A stretch of DNA of 64,000 bases, taken from the NCBI RefSeq assembly GCF_004339745.1, contig NZ_SMGP01000001.1, forward strand, positions 4,340,001-4,404,000, given 5' to 3'. Source of the DNA: Paraburkholderia sp. BL9I2N2. Lineage in GTDB: Bacteria; Pseudomonadota; Gammaproteobacteria; Burkholderiales; Burkholderiaceae. The position numbers and the translations under genes were made by a program. Shown piece after piece: positions 33,780 through 43,230 of this stretch (within the stretch, counting starts at the first letter, position 1; every line of letters begins with the position of its first letter). Below the pieces are notes generated by a model, which saw only the letters and a list, made by a program, of their open reading frames with translations, had not been told where the DNA came from and made no database searches.

Positions 33780-35348
33780 TTATGCTCCGCCCGTCACGCG
33801 GATCACTTCTTCGAGCGATGTCAGCCCGGAAGCGAGCCAGCGGTCCGCATCCTCACGCAGCGTGCGCATGCCTTGCGCACGACCGGCCGCGAGAATTTCC
33901 GCATCGGCTGCGTTGCGGTGAACCAGCGTACGGATGTTGTCGTCGATCAGCAGCAGTTCGTAGACGCCGCGCCGTCCCGCATAACCAGAGTGGCCGCACC
34001 GGTCGCAACCGACCGGATGCCAGCGCACGCTGCCGTCTTCTTCGACACGCTCTTCGCGGCACACCGGGCACAGTCGCCGCACGAGTCGCTGCGCCAGCAC
34101 GCCGAGCAGCGACGACGCCAGCAGATACGGCTCCACGCCCATGTCGGTCAAACGGGTCACGGCGGATGCCGCGTCGTTGGTGTGCAGCGTAGCCAGCACG
34201 AGGTGGCCCGTCAGCGATGCCTGCACCGCGATCTGCGCGGTCTCCAGGTCACGAATTTCACCGATCATGATGACGTCCGGGTCCTGCCGCAGAATCGAGC
34301 GCAGCGCCCGCGCGAAGGTCATGCCGATCCGTTCGTTGACCTGCGTCTGGCCGATGCCGGACAGGTCGTATTCGATCGGATCTTCGACCGTCATGATGTT
34401 GGTGGTCGCGGTTTCGAGCCGCGACATCGCCGCATACAGCGTGGTCGTTTTACCGGAGCCGGTCGGCCCGGTCACCAGCACGATCCCGTGCGGCCGGCCG
34501 ATCAGCTTGTCGAACTTGCCGAGCGTATCCGGTCCCATGCCGAGCGCTTCGAGGTTCAGGCGTGACGCATCTTTTTCCAGCAGACGCAGCACCGCGCGTT
34601 CGCCGTGACCGGTCGGCAGCGTCGACACGCGCACGTCGACCGGACGGCCGCCCACGCGCAGCGTGATACGGCCGTCCTGCGGCAAACGCTTCTCGGCGAT
34701 GTCGAGCTGCGCCATGATCTTGATCCGCGAGATCAGCGCGCCGTGCAGCGCTTTCTTCGGCCGCACCACGTCGCGCAACGTGCCATCGACGCGAAAGCGC
34801 ACCACAGAAGAAGTCTCGAACGGCTCGATGTGAATATCCGATGCCTGCTCGCGCGCCGCTTGCGTGAGCAACGCGTTGATCATGCGGATGATCGGCGCGT
34901 CGTCTTCCGACTCCAGCAGATCCTCGACCTCGGGGATGTCCTGCATGAGGCGCGAGAGATCGACTTCGCCTTCCACTTCGCCGACCACCTGCGCAGCGCT
35001 GCCGTCCTGGCGCGCATACGCCTGGTTGATCGCCTGCGTGAGCTCGTCGGCGGGCAGACGTACGATCGACACTGCGCCGAAGTTGCGCGCCACTTCGGAA
35101 AGCGCGGCGTCGCTCGTACGTTCGCTGATCCAGACTTCGAGGCTGTCCGCGTGCTGATGCGCGACCAGAATCTGGCCGGCACGGGCAAAACCGTAGGGAA
35201 CGAGCCGCGCGGCGATGGCCGAAGGCGCCTCGCGCACGGCATGCTCGGTTACGCCCGCGGGCGACATCGCCGCGGCTTGTGTCGCGGCACCGGCTCGCAC
35301 CGCTGCGGGCGACGCAGACGCTGACGGCGGCGTGGACGGCGTGCTCAC
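33780..35348 (-). CDS. gspE: Type II secretion ATPase GspE
   Basis: A 522-residue hexameric ATPase that drives pseudopilus assembly on the cytoplasmic face. The N-terminal Ala/Ser-rich start leads to the N1E/N2E region; the catalytic part has Walker A GPTGSGKTTT, the Asp box IMTVEDPIEY, and Walker B RSILRQDPDVIMIGEIRD. Zinc-binding Cys appear as CPVC and CDRCGHSGY. The GTG at 35348 overlaps the gspD stop by GTGA, so gspD-gspE translation is coupled. This start fits better than any further upstream, which would run into gspD. Confidence 0.94.
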   Translation of the reverse strand: MSTPSTPPSASASPAAVRAGAATQAAAMSPAGVTEHAVREAPSAIAARLVPYGFARAGQILVAHQHADSLEVWISERTSDAALSEVARNFGAVSIVRLPADELTQAINQAYARQDGSAAQVVGEVEGEVDLSRLMQDIPEVEDLLESEDDAPIIRMINALLTQAAREQASDIHIEPFETSSVVRFRVDGTLRDVVRPKKALHGALISRIKIMAQLDIAEKRLPQDGRITLRVGGRPVDVRVSTLPTGHGERAVLRLLEKDASRLNLEALGMGPDTLGKFDKLIGRPHGIVLVTGPTGSGKTTTLYAAMSRLETATTNIMTVEDPIEYDLSGIGQTQVNERIGMTFARALRSILRQDPDVIMIGEIRDLETAQIAVQASLTGHLVLATLHTNDAASAVTRLTDMGVEPYLLASSLLGVLAQRLVRRLCPVCREERVEEDGSVRWHPVGCDRCGHSGYAGRRGVYELLLIDDNIRTLVHRNAADAEILAAGRAQGMRTLREDADRWLASGLTSLEEVIRVTGGA

Positions 35349-37675
35349 GGCCGCACTCCAGGCGACGCGGTGGAAGGCGCCACGGTGACCGGATTGGTCT
35401 GCACGGTGCCGTTCGTGGCCGGCGCTGGGCCGGCGGTGGCCGGGCCGGCGTTGGCCGGCGGCGGCGCCATCTGCTGACGGCGCATCTTGTCGAGATCGAA
35501 CAGATTCATCGCGGGCGAACCGCCTTGGCTCGGACCGATCGGCATCGGCGGAACCACCGGATCGTCGTTGTCCTTCATCAGGTTGTTGTCCTGTTTGTAC
35601 GCGCCCTGCACGCCCTGAATGTAGTCGTAGCGGTTCGACGTCACGGCCTGAGCGGTACCGCGATCGTTGATGATCACGGGGCGCAGGAACACCATCAGGT
35701 TGGTCTTGTTGCGAGTCTTCTGTTCCGAGCGGAACAACTGCCCGATCCATGGAATATCGCCGAGCAGCGGCACCTTGCTGTTGCTCACCTGGTAGTTGTC
35801 CTGCATCAGGCCGCCCAGCACGATGATCTCGCCGTTATCGGCGAGCACCGTCGACTGGATCGAACGCTTGGTGAATTCCGGGCCGGCCGGGTTGGTCGTC
35901 GCGTTGGTCGTGCCGGTCACGATCGCCGAGTCTTCGGTGTAGAGCTGCAGCTTGAGAATGCCGCCGTCGGTGATCTGCGGCTTGACGTGCAGCGTCAGGC
36001 CGACGTCGACGCGGTCGAAAGTATTGAACGCCGACGTCGCGGTGGCGCTCGTGAGGTTCGAATACGAACCCGTCTGGATCGGCACGTTGGTACCGACGAC
36101 GATCTTCGCTTCCTCGTTGTCGAGCGTGATGAGATTAGGCGTGGACAGCACGTTCGCGTCGGCGGTCTGCGACAGCGCTTGCAGCAGCGCGCCGAGTCCC
36201 TGCACACCGAAGATGTTGTGAATCCAGCCGACGTTCAGCCCTTGCTGCAACTGTTGGGCGGCGAGCGCGCTAGCAAGACCGCCGGTGGCCCCGGCCGCTG
36301 CGGCCCCCGCCGTCAGATTGATGATGCTGTTGCCGCTGCCGGTCGCCAGATTGGTGCCGGCGAATATCGAGTTGTTCGCAACCTGCCACTGAATGCCGAG
36401 ATTGCCGGCCGTGTTCGAGTTCAATTCGACAATTAACGCCTCGAGATAAACCTGCGCGCGCCGTGCGTCGAGCTGGTCGATCACCGCGCGCAGATTGCGA
36501 TACACCGGCTCGGCCGCCGTGATGATCAGCGAGTTCGTCGCGGAGTCCGCCTGGATCATCCCGCCTTGCTGATTGTCGTCGCTCTTGTCCTTGTCGCTGC
36601 CGAGCAGGCCGCCGGCATTGTTGCTGCCGCCCGCACCGTACCCGCCTCCGCTGCCGCCGCCCATCGGCGAAGACAGCGAGCTGTTGCCGAGTCCGCCCGA
36701 CGGCAGCGGTGGCGTACCCGACGAGCCCGTCGAATTATTGCCGCCCAGGCCGCCGCCGCTATTCTGGTTGAACGAATTCGCGTCGTTCGCGTTGCCCGAC
36801 GAGTTGTCGCCGCCGCCTTTGCCGAACATGCCGCGCAAGGTCTTGGCGAGCTTCGTCGCGTCCGCGTTACGCAGCGGCACGACGTGGATGTTGCCGGGCA
36901 TGGTGGTCGGCGTGTCGAGTTCCTTCGCCAGTTGCTTCGCCGCCGCGAGACGCGCGCCGTTCGACGCGCGGATCAGCAGCGAGTTGGTGCGCGGGTCGGC
37001 GGTGACCGACACCTTCAGCGTCGCGTCGGTACTGCCGATCGAGCCGGGGTCGAGCATCTTGTTCAGCTGCGTGGCGATGTCGATCGCGTTGGCGTTCTTC
37101 AGCTGCACCACCGATACCGATTGGCCCGCCGCCGAATCCACACCCTGGATGATCTGGGCAATACGCCGCACGTTGTCGGCGTAATCGGTGACTACAATCG
37201 TGTTGTTGGCTGGGTAGGCCGCCACGGTATTGTTCGGCGAGATGAGCGGACGCAGCACGGGCAACAGATTGTTGGCCGATTCGTTCTTCAGCACGAACAC
37301 TTGCGTGACCACCTGATCGCCGCGCGCCGTAGGCGTATTGCCGACATAGGTCGGCACGCCTTGCAGCTTCGCGTCGGCCTCGGGCACGACTTTCAGTACG
37401 CCGTGGTCCTGCACGAGCGCGAAGCCCTGCATCCGCAACGCGGACTGCAAGGTTTTCAGCGCCTGATCTTCAGGCACCGCGTTTTCCGACACGAGATTCA
37501 ACTGACCTTTCACGCGCGGATCGACGATGATTGTTTTGCCGGTTGCCGCGCCAATCGCCTTGGCCACCTGATCGATGTCCGCGTTGACGAAGTTGAGTGT
37601 CACCTGTGCCTGTGCTGTCTGCGCGGTGATCAAGCCAGCCACCAGCAGCGCCGTTGCAACGCGACGCAAAGCCAT
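35345..37675 (-). CDS. gspD: Type II secretion outer-membrane secretin GspD
   Basis: A 776-residue secretin. Residues 1-23 form a signal peptide (MALRRVATALLVAGLITAQT). The N0 to N3 domains run from VTLNFVNADIDQVAKAIG through ATKLAKTLRGMFGK. A Gly/Ser/Asn-rich insert occupies roughly 295-370. The secretin domain includes ANVLSTPNLITLDNEEAKIV and LADNGEIIVLGGLMQDN. The C-terminal 40 residues are Pro/Ala-rich. ATG 37675 is chosen because GAGAAG precedes it; ATG 37690 is 5 codons upstream. It forms the outer-membrane channel for folded exoproteins. Confidence 0.95.
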   Translation of the reverse strand: MALRRVATALLVAGLITAQTAQAQVTLNFVNADIDQVAKAIGAATGKTIIVDPRVKGQLNLVSENAVPEDQALKTLQSALRMQGFALVQDHGVLKVVPEADAKLQGVPTYVGNTPTARGDQVVTQVFVLKNESANNLLPVLRPLISPNNTVAAYPANNTIVVTDYADNVRRIAQIIQGVDSAAGQSVSVVQLKNANAIDIATQLNKMLDPGSIGSTDATLKVSVTADPRTNSLLIRASNGARLAAAKQLAKELDTPTTMPGNIHVVPLRNADATKLAKTLRGMFGKGGGDNSSGNANDANSFNQNSGGGLGGNNSTGSSGTPPLPSGGLGNSSLSSPMGGGSGGGYGAGGSNNAGGLLGSDKDKSDDNQQGGMIQADSATNSLIITAAEPVYRNLRAVIDQLDARRAQVYLEALIVELNSNTAGNLGIQWQVANNSIFAGTNLATGSGNSIINLTAGAAAAGATGGLASALAAQQLQQGLNVGWIHNIFGVQGLGALLQALSQTADANVLSTPNLITLDNEEAKIVVGTNVPIQTGSYSNLTSATATSAFNTFDRVDVGLTLHVKPQITDGGILKLQLYTEDSAIVTGTTNATTNPAGPEFTKRSIQSTVLADNGEIIVLGGLMQDNYQVSNSKVPLLGDIPWIGQLFRSEQKTRNKTNLMVFLRPVIINDRGTAQAVTSNRYDYIQGVQGAYKQDNNLMKDNDDPVVPPMPIGPSQGGSPAMNLFDLDKMRRQQMAPPPANAGPATAGPAPATNGTVQTNPVTVAPSTASPGVRP

Positions 37676-38000
37676 ACGATTTCTTCTCATGGAATAGGGT
37701 ATCGATGCCAACAGCCGTAGCCGCCGACGGTCATGCAGTGCGGACACGGGAGCAGGCCGCCGCCCTGTCGATCTGCCGGCCGGCCTCGCTGACGATCATC
37801 GTCCTCGTTGCCCGCCGTCCGATGTCCGAAAAAAATGAACAGTAACAGTTTTTCATGTCGGATTTGTCACAAAACGAACTGCCTCGTGCGATTTCTCTAG
37901 AGGCCGCCACCTGTTGTCAAACAATTGAAAGTTAATGGAAAGTCGTACGAATGAGCTCGAAAACGCTTCGTTTTCTGCTCTCTTATGTCGGTTAGCCAAC

Positions 38001-38028
38001 TTGACGGGGGTCCGCCTGCCGGTATCAT
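38001..38028 (+). promoter_or_regulatory. Sigma70-type promoter upstream of the lytic transglycosylase gene
   Basis: TTGACG (38001-38006) and TATCAT (38023-38028) are 16 bp apart. The 5' leader to the ATG at 38192 would be about 155 nt. The 500 bp between gspD and this gene hold no other gene; I see no known riboswitch in the leader. Confidence 0.55.
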
Positions 38029-38191
38029 ACGAGCCGTTCGAGTCCCTGGTTGCGAGTTGCCGACGCGGGTTTACCCCAGTGTCAGACCAACGCCCGGCCA
38101 GCGCGGCTCGGCGGCTGTCAGTGGCTGAAGTATGGCCGATGCGACGCCTTACCGAACCTTACTCTTGCCCTTTGCTTAGTGGTCTTGACTG

Positions 38192-38638
38192 ATGAAACGA
38201 AGCTTCGTCACCGTCGCCGTAGGACTTGCCGTGCTGGTAGCAGCAGGGTCCGCACGCGCCGATTGCTTTGATGAAGCAGCGAAATACCAGAAGGTCAACC
38301 CCTTGATTCTGCGCGCCATCGCGTGGCAGGAGTCGCATAATCGCCCCGACGCAACGCATAAAAATGCGAACGGCTCGACCGACTACGGGGTGATGCAGAT
38401 CAATTCGATCCATCTGCCCACGCTCGCACAGTACGGCATCTCGCAGGGCACGTTGATGGAACCGTGCAAGAACGTCTACATAGCGGCATGGCATCTGCGC
38501 CGCCAGATGAACAAGTACGGCAACACCTGGCAGGCAATCGGCGCCTATCACTCCGAGACGCCGGCGCTGCGGGACAAGTACTCGCAGCAGATCGCCGCGA
38601 TCCTGCGCAAGTGGAATCTGATGCCGGCTGCGCGCTGA
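38192..38638 (+). CDS. Lytic transglycosylase domain protein (SLT/IagB type)
   Basis: A 148-residue secreted muramidase-like enzyme. The signal peptide (MKRSFVTVAVGLAVLVAAGS, ending at ARA) precedes DCFDEAAKYQKVNPLILRAI. The catalytic Glu lies in IAWQESHNRPDATHKNANGS, followed by the family motif DYGVMQINSIHLPTL and the Cys at PCKNVYIAAWHL, which can pair with the N-terminal Cys. It cleaves peptidoglycan with formation of anhydro-muramic acid. Such small enzymes often open the wall for secretion systems, and the neighbouring gsp cluster makes that role attractive but unproven. Confidence 0.92.
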   Translation: MKRSFVTVAVGLAVLVAAGSARADCFDEAAKYQKVNPLILRAIAWQESHNRPDATHKNANGSTDYGVMQINSIHLPTLAQYGISQGTLMEPCKNVYIAAWHLRRQMNKYGNTWQAIGAYHSETPALRDKYSQQIAAILRKWNLMPAAR

Positions 38639-38778
38639 TCCCGCCTGTCACGCGGCCTCCGTCCGTTTTGATGCACAATGCGGCTTCGTGCAGCCTTCGA
38701 GGCTCGGCCCGGTTGCGATCAGCATTATACGCCCTCAGCCAGGCACGCCTTCCAAACCTCTAGTTTTCCCGTACTGCA

Positions 38779-40089
38779 ATGAACCAGCCGCTATTGCCCG
38801 TCACCGTGCTCTCCGGTTTTCTGGGCGCCGGCAAGACCACGCTCCTGAATCACATCCTCGCGAATCGCGTCGGCTTACGCGTGGCCGTGATCGTCAACGA
38901 TCTGGCCGCCGTCAATATCGACGCGACCCTCGTGCGCGATGCCGCCGCGCTTTCTCACGTCGAGGAACAACTCGTCGAGTTGTCGAACGGTTGCATCTGC
39001 TGCACGCTGCGCGACGATCTGCGGGTCGAGATCAAGCGTCTGGCCGGAGAGCGGCGTTTCGACGCGATCCTGATCGAATCGACCGGCGTGGCCGAGCCGA
39101 TGCCGATCGCCGAGACCTTCAGCTTCGTCGACGATGAAGGTGCGTCGCTCTCCGACGTCGCCCGGCTCGACACGATGGTGACCGTGGTCGATGCGTTCAA
39201 CTTCCTGCGCGACTACGGTTCGGCCGACGCGCTTGCCGAGCGTGGCATCGCCGCGACCGAGGAAGACGATCGCACGCTCGTCGAACTGCTGATCGAGCAG
39301 ATCGAATTCTGCGATGTGCTGGTGGTGAACAAGGCCGATCTGGTGAGCGCGGACGAACTCACGCGCCTGCAACGCATTCTCGCCCGGATCAATCCGCGCG
39401 CCCTGCAGGTGGTCGCCCGTTTCGGCGAGGTGCCGCTCGCGCAAGTGCTGAACACCGGCCGCTTCGATTTCGACGAGGCGGCAAGCGCGCCAGGCTGGCT
39501 GGCATCGCTCAATCATGAGCATGATCACGAGCACGGCCATGCTCATCAGGGCGAAGCGGATGAGTTCGGCATCGGCAACTTCATTTACCGGGCGCGCCGG
39601 CCGTTTCACCCGGAACGCCTGTGGGCGCTTCTGCATCAGGAGTGGAAGGGCGTGCTGCGCAGCAAAGGTTTCTTCTGGCTTGCCACGCGTAACGATATCG
39701 CCGGTTCGCTCTCGCAAGCGGGCGGTGCTTGCCGGCACGGTCCGGCGGGCATGTGGTGGGCGGCTCAGGATCGCAGCGAGTGGCCCGACGGTGACGACGA
39801 GCTGGCCGCCGAAATTGCCGCGGACTGGTACGGCGATCCGGACGATCTGAGCATCGGCGACCGTCGCCAGGAGCTGGTGATGATCGGCGTCGGCATCGAT
39901 CCCACTGTCTGGAAAGCGAAGTTCGACGCGTGTCTGCTGACCGACGAGGAATACGCGCAGGGACCGCAAGCATGGGAACAGTTCGTCGATCCATTCCCGG
40001 CCTGGGACTTCGACGAAGATGATCACGACCATCATGACCACGATCACGATGGTCATGGCCACGGTGAAATCGTGCATCGTCACGAGTGA
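38779..40089 (+). CDS. CobW/COG0523 family GTP-binding metallochaperone
   Basis: A 436-residue GTPase of the CobW/YjiA group, likely delivering zinc. Walker A GFLGAGKTT, the metal-binding motif GCICCTLRDD, the switch region LIESTGVAEPMPI and the G4 motif NKADLV are all present. The CobW C-terminal domain follows. It has two His-rich tracts: HEHDHEHGHAHQ between the domains (about residue 245) and a long His/Asp tail in the last 25 residues. Members with such tracts are usually induced by zinc shortage. I see no clear Zur box upstream. Confidence 0.92.
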   Translation: MNQPLLPVTVLSGFLGAGKTTLLNHILANRVGLRVAVIVNDLAAVNIDATLVRDAAALSHVEEQLVELSNGCICCTLRDDLRVEIKRLAGERRFDAILIESTGVAEPMPIAETFSFVDDEGASLSDVARLDTMVTVVDAFNFLRDYGSADALAERGIAATEEDDRTLVELLIEQIEFCDVLVVNKADLVSADELTRLQRILARINPRALQVVARFGEVPLAQVLNTGRFDFDEAASAPGWLASLNHEHDHEHGHAHQGEADEFGIGNFIYRARRPFHPERLWALLHQEWKGVLRSKGFFWLATRNDIAGSLSQAGGACRHGPAGMWWAAQDRSEWPDGDDELAAEIAADWYGDPDDLSIGDRRQELVMIGVGIDPTVWKAKFDACLLTDEEYAQGPQAWEQFVDPFPAWDFDEDDHDHHDHDHDGHGHGEIVHRHE

Positions 40090-40160
40090 GCGGCTTTCGC
40101 CGCTCGGCGGAATCGAGCCGCGACGCCCGTTGCGGCCATCCTCTGCACAATGCCCAGGCG

Positions 40161-40184
40161 AAAAAAAACCCGCCATCGGCGGGT
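40161..40184 (-). terminator. Terminator of hupB
   Basis: ACCCGCC (40168-40174) pairs with GGCGGGT (40178-40184). On the minus strand it ends in eight U from the A-tract 40161-40168, 25 bp after the hupB stop. Confidence 0.88.
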
Positions 40185-40208
40185 GTCAACTGCCTGGCAG
40201 TAGTCTGC

Positions 40209-40487
40209 TTAGCGCTTGTTGACTGCGTCTTTGAACGCCTTACCAGCCGTGAACTTGACGGTCTTGGCGGCCGGAATCTTGATAGTTTCGCCGGTCTTGG
40301 GGTTACGACCCGTACGCGCTGCGCGCTTGCCCGAACCGAAGCTGCCGAAGCCGATCAACTGGACCGCATCACCCTTCGACACAGACTTCTTGATCACTTC
40401 AAGCAACGTGTCCAGCGTTTCACCGGTTTGAGCCTTGCTGGCGCCCGTCTGTCCTGCGACGGCGTCGATCAGTTCCTGTTTGTTCAT
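40209..40487 (-). CDS. hupB: HU family DNA-binding protein
   Basis: A 92-residue nucleoid protein. The HU fold is clear: MNKQELIDAVAGQTGASKAQ, VIKKSVSKGDAVQLIGFGSF and the DNA-clasping beta arm with RAARTGRNPKTGETIKIPA. HU bends DNA and assists DnaA unwinding at origins. That is notable because DnaA-box modules lie 2.5 kb away. A TATAAT -10 box on the minus strand lies at 40537-40542. It is a single gene with its own terminator. Whether it is HU alpha or beta cannot be told. Confidence 0.94.
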   Translation of the reverse strand: MNKQELIDAVAGQTGASKAQTGETLDTLLEVIKKSVSKGDAVQLIGFGSFGSGKRAARTGRNPKTGETIKIPAAKTVKFTAGKAFKDAVNKR

Positions 40488-40536
40488 TAAGGTTCCTTTC
40501 TGAGTTTAGGTTGACACGAACAGCGCGAACGCGCCG

Positions 40537-40565
40537 ATTATACGTGCGCGGGCCGCGCCGTCGAG
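40537..40565 (-). promoter_or_regulatory. Likely hupB promoter
   Basis: A perfect TATAAT on the minus strand (complement of 40537-40542) lies 50 bp before the hupB start. The expected -35 region (40560-40565, CTCGAC) is weak. Confidence 0.5.
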
Positions 40566-40880
40566 CAGCGCCGGCTCCGGATCCCCTCCGGACCAATGGC
40601 GCCGCACAGATGACTGTCCGGCGGCCGTGCTGCCGCTCCCTTCGCGGCGCTTGCTATGATAGCGCAGCGCAAACCCAATCAGGATAAGGGTTTCGAAGAA
40701 TTACGCGGTTCCGGGGCCGATATCGCAAGGAAACCGCAAATTTTGCGCTCCACGACCCCCAACCGAGGGCTGAAACCCAGTATGGACGGGGCCTGACGTT
40801 GGTTTTTGCCAACGTTCGGCGCGTCTTTTTCGCCCTCCGGCGAGCTGCGCGCGCGGGCGGTAACGTTCGACCCGCGTGTG
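40566..40880. other. Gene-free stretch between the hupB promoter and repeat copy B
   Basis: This 315-bp GC-rich stretch, part of the 494 bp between hupB and mnmC, has no open frame with support. It contains a perfect 7-bp hairpin (ACGTTGG 40796-40802 with CCAACGT 40809-40815) and a TATGAT-like box near 40655. A plus-strand transcript from there would give mnmC a leader of about 320 nt. Confidence 0.4.
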
Positions 40881-40953
40881 AGACGACGCCGGGCTGCTCC
40901 AGGTTTCCTCACCCCTCGGGGGCTCCGGCGCGAAGCGACGGGTTCTGGGGGCA
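40881..40953 (+). repeat. Intergenic structured repeat, copy B
   Basis: Copy B of the repeat at 31946-32017. It ends 28 bp before the mnmC ATG and is oriented toward it. Shared blocks are GACGCCGGGC, CTCACCCCTCGGGG and GGCGCGAAGCG. CCG and CGG flank the CGC-GAA-GCG hairpin where copy C has CTG and CAG. Confidence 0.65.
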
Positions 40954-40981
40954 TTTTTCCGAGCGTCATTTTCCGTCGCGC

Positions 40982-42952
40982 ATGACCGATCCGCTGATCC
41001 CCGCCGTCCTCGCTTTTCGCGACAACGGCACGCCTTTTTCGCCGCTTTACGACGACATCTATCACAGCGCCGTAGGCGGTCTCGAACAGGCTCATTACGT
41101 TTTCCTGCGCGGCAATTCGCTGCCCGACCGGTGGCAGGGCCGCCGCGTGTTCACGGTGCTGGAAACAGGCTTCGGCATGGGCATCAACTTTCTGATGACC
41201 TGGGCCGCATGGCGCGCAGATTCGTCGCGTTGCGAGCGGCTGCATTTCGTGTCGACTGAGAAGCATCCCTTTACCGTCGCCGATTTACGCAAGGTGGTCG
41301 CGGCGACGATTTCCGATCCGGTGATTGCCGGCCTCGCGAAAGCCCTCGCGAACGCCTGGCCGATGCTCGTTCCCGGCACGCACAGGCTTGAATTCGATGA
41401 AGGGCGCGTCGTGCTCACGCTGGTGTTCGGCGACGCGCAGGAGAGCTTGCCGGCCTTGAGGCTGTGCGCCGATGCGTTTTACCTCGACGGCTTCGCGCCG
41501 GCCAAGAATCCCGACCTGTGGACGCCGGCGATCTTCAAGGCGCTCGCGCGGCTGGCAGGCGAGGGCGCCACGTTCGCCACCTACAGCAGCGCCGGCGACA
41601 TCAAACGCGCGCTGACGCAATGCGGCTTCGAATACCGCAAGGTGGACGGCTTCGGCTGGAAGCGGGCGATGCTGGTCGGCCACTTCGCGCCGCGCTGGCG
41701 CGTGCGGCGTCATGAACCGCCCGCGCCGCTCGCGGTCGATGAACGACATGCGGTAGTGATCGGCGCGGGGCTTGCGGGCTGCGCGGTGATCGAACGGCTC
41801 GCCGCGCGCGGCTGGCGCGTCACGTCGCTGGAGCGGCACGCTTCGGTGGCGCAGGACGCATCGGGCAATCCGGCGGGCGTGTTCCATCCCATGATTTCGC
41901 GCGACGACAGCGTCGCGTCCCGCGTCACGCGTGCCGGCTTTCTGTATACGCTCAGGCGTTGGGCCGCGCTCGAGCGGCTCGGTCACACGCCGCTGCGCGG
42001 CGGCCAAGGCTTGCTGCAGATCGCCGCGGACGACGATGAAGCCCGCTCGATCAGCGAAGCGATCTCCACATTCGGCTATCCGTCCGACTACGTGACGCCT
42101 GTCTCGCCGGACGAAGCTCAGCGGCTCGTCGGCATGCCGCTCGCGCGCGGCGGATGGATCTTTCCACACGGCGGCTGGATCGACCCGGCGTCGCTGTGCG
42201 CTGCGCAGTGCGCCGCGGCGGGTCATCTACTCGAGCGCCGCTTCGGTGTGGACGTCGCACGGATCGAACGGTCCGACGGTCAATGGACCGTGTTCGACAA
42301 CTCGGGCGAGGCCATCGCTCAAGCTCCGGTGGTGATCGTCGCCAGCGCTCACGATGCCGCGCGCATCGCCGGTTTGCGGCATGCGCCGACTCGCAGCATT
42401 CGCGGCCAACTTACTTTGCTGCCGGCCGGCACGGTGCAGCCACCGCTTCAGATGCCGGTGATCGGCGAAGGCTACGCGGTGCCGCTCGCAGACGGCGTCA
42501 CGTTAACCGGCGCCACCTACGAGCTCGACGACCCCGACACATTGCTGCGCGCGGCCGGCCATCTGGAGAACCTGGAGCGCGTCGCGCAGATGCTGCCGGC
42601 ATTTGCTGGCGTCGTCGCTCGGGCTCAGTCGGCGGCGTTGATGGGGCGTGTCGCGTTCCGCTGCGTCACCAGCGATCGCATGCCGATGATCGGCCAACTC
42701 GCCGACGAAGTGCAGGCAACGCACGATGCCCAGCGCCTGCGTGGCGCATGGCCGCTCGACCTGCCGCGCACGGACGGCCTGTACGGCGCTTTCGCGTACG
42801 GTTCGCGCGGGCTCGTATGGGCGGCGCTCGGCGCGGAACTGATCGCCTCGCAACTGGAAGGCGAACCGTGGCCGCTCGAACGGGATCTGGCTGAAGACAT
42901 CGACCCGGCGCGCTTCCTGTTGCGCGCACTGCGTCAGGGGACGGTGGGTTAA
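40982..42952 (+). CDS. mnmC: Bifunctional tRNA modification enzyme MnmC
   Basis: A 656-residue fusion that completes mnm5s2U34 in tRNA anticodons. The N-terminal methyltransferase part (residues 1 to about 235) has VLETGFGMGINFLMTW and DAFYLDGFAPAKNPDLW. The C-terminal FAD part has the dinucleotide motif VIGAGLAGCAVIERLAARGW and the FAD-contact region GNPAGVFHPMISRDDS. The FAD domain removes the carboxymethyl group and the methyltransferase then adds methyl. ATG 40982 matches the family; an upstream frame back to 40799 would run through the repeat. Confidence 0.94.
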   Translation: MTDPLIPAVLAFRDNGTPFSPLYDDIYHSAVGGLEQAHYVFLRGNSLPDRWQGRRVFTVLETGFGMGINFLMTWAAWRADSSRCERLHFVSTEKHPFTVADLRKVVAATISDPVIAGLAKALANAWPMLVPGTHRLEFDEGRVVLTLVFGDAQESLPALRLCADAFYLDGFAPAKNPDLWTPAIFKALARLAGEGATFATYSSAGDIKRALTQCGFEYRKVDGFGWKRAMLVGHFAPRWRVRRHEPPAPLAVDERHAVVIGAGLAGCAVIERLAARGWRVTSLERHASVAQDASGNPAGVFHPMISRDDSVASRVTRAGFLYTLRRWAALERLGHTPLRGGQGLLQIAADDDEARSISEAISTFGYPSDYVTPVSPDEAQRLVGMPLARGGWIFPHGGWIDPASLCAAQCAAAGHLLERRFGVDVARIERSDGQWTVFDNSGEAIAQAPVVIVASAHDAARIAGLRHAPTRSIRGQLTLLPAGTVQPPLQMPVIGEGYAVPLADGVTLTGATYELDDPDTLLRAAGHLENLERVAQMLPAFAGVVARAQSAALMGRVAFRCVTSDRMPMIGQLADEVQATHDAQRLRGAWPLDLPRTDGLYGAFAYGSRGLVWAALGAELIASQLEGEPWPLERDLAEDIDPARFLLRALRQGTVG

Positions 42953-42986
42953 CTCCGGACTCCAACCAGCATGCTCGCCGGATAAG

Positions 42987-43010
42987 TTATCCACTGAGAG
43001 TTGTGGATAA
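42987..43010. promoter_or_regulatory. Inverted pair of DnaA boxes
   Basis: TTATCCACT (42987-42995, one mismatch) and TGTGGATAA (43002-43010, a perfect box on the other strand) form a back-to-back pair 35 bp past the mnmC stop, opening the origin-like region. Confidence 0.65.
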
Positions 43011-43060
43011 CCACGCCGTTTACCGGTGCAACTGGTGTGGAACCGTTGTGGACGTAAACG

Positions 43061-43100
43061 GGGTAACTTTGCCGCTGCCCAAAAGCGCAAAAAGTTACCC
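43061..43100. repeat. Perfect 10-bp inverted repeat in the origin-like region
   Basis: GGGTAACTTT (43061-43070) and AAAGTTACCC (43091-43100) can form a stem or cruciform with a 20-nt loop. It lies between the first box pair and the DnaA-trio module. Confidence 0.6.
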
Positions 43101-43181
43101 TTGTATACGCGCCGCTCCCGCACATGCTGTGCATCCTGTTATGCCGTCGGCAAACCGATGATTCATTTCGGTAAACAGGAG

Positions 43182-43230
43182 TTATCCACAGAAACCGAGG
43201 CACCTTGTTAACTATTACTACGTATACATA
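43182..43230 (+). other. Putative origin module 1: DnaA box, spacer and DnaA-trio array
   Basis: A perfect DnaA box TTATCCACA (43182-43190) is followed by a 13-nt spacer, then CTTGTTAACTA (43204-43214), triplet run CTATTACTA (43212-43220) and CGTATACATACG. This order (box, short GC-containing spacer, TAC/TTA triplets) is that of bacterial basal origin unwinding systems with DnaA-trios. The same order and spacing recur inverted at 46351-46405. The rest of the 844-bp gap, 43250-43796, holds no gene; TATGG-CACAAT near 43478 may be part of the antiporter promoter. Confidence 0.6.

Noticed and set aside
38030..38191. Possible riboswitch in the leader of the transglycosylase gene
   Set aside because: No known aptamer core or terminator/anti-terminator pair recognised.
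38700..38778. Possible Zur box upstream of the CobW gene
   Set aside because: No GTTATA-type dyad could be found; only a partial ATTATAC.
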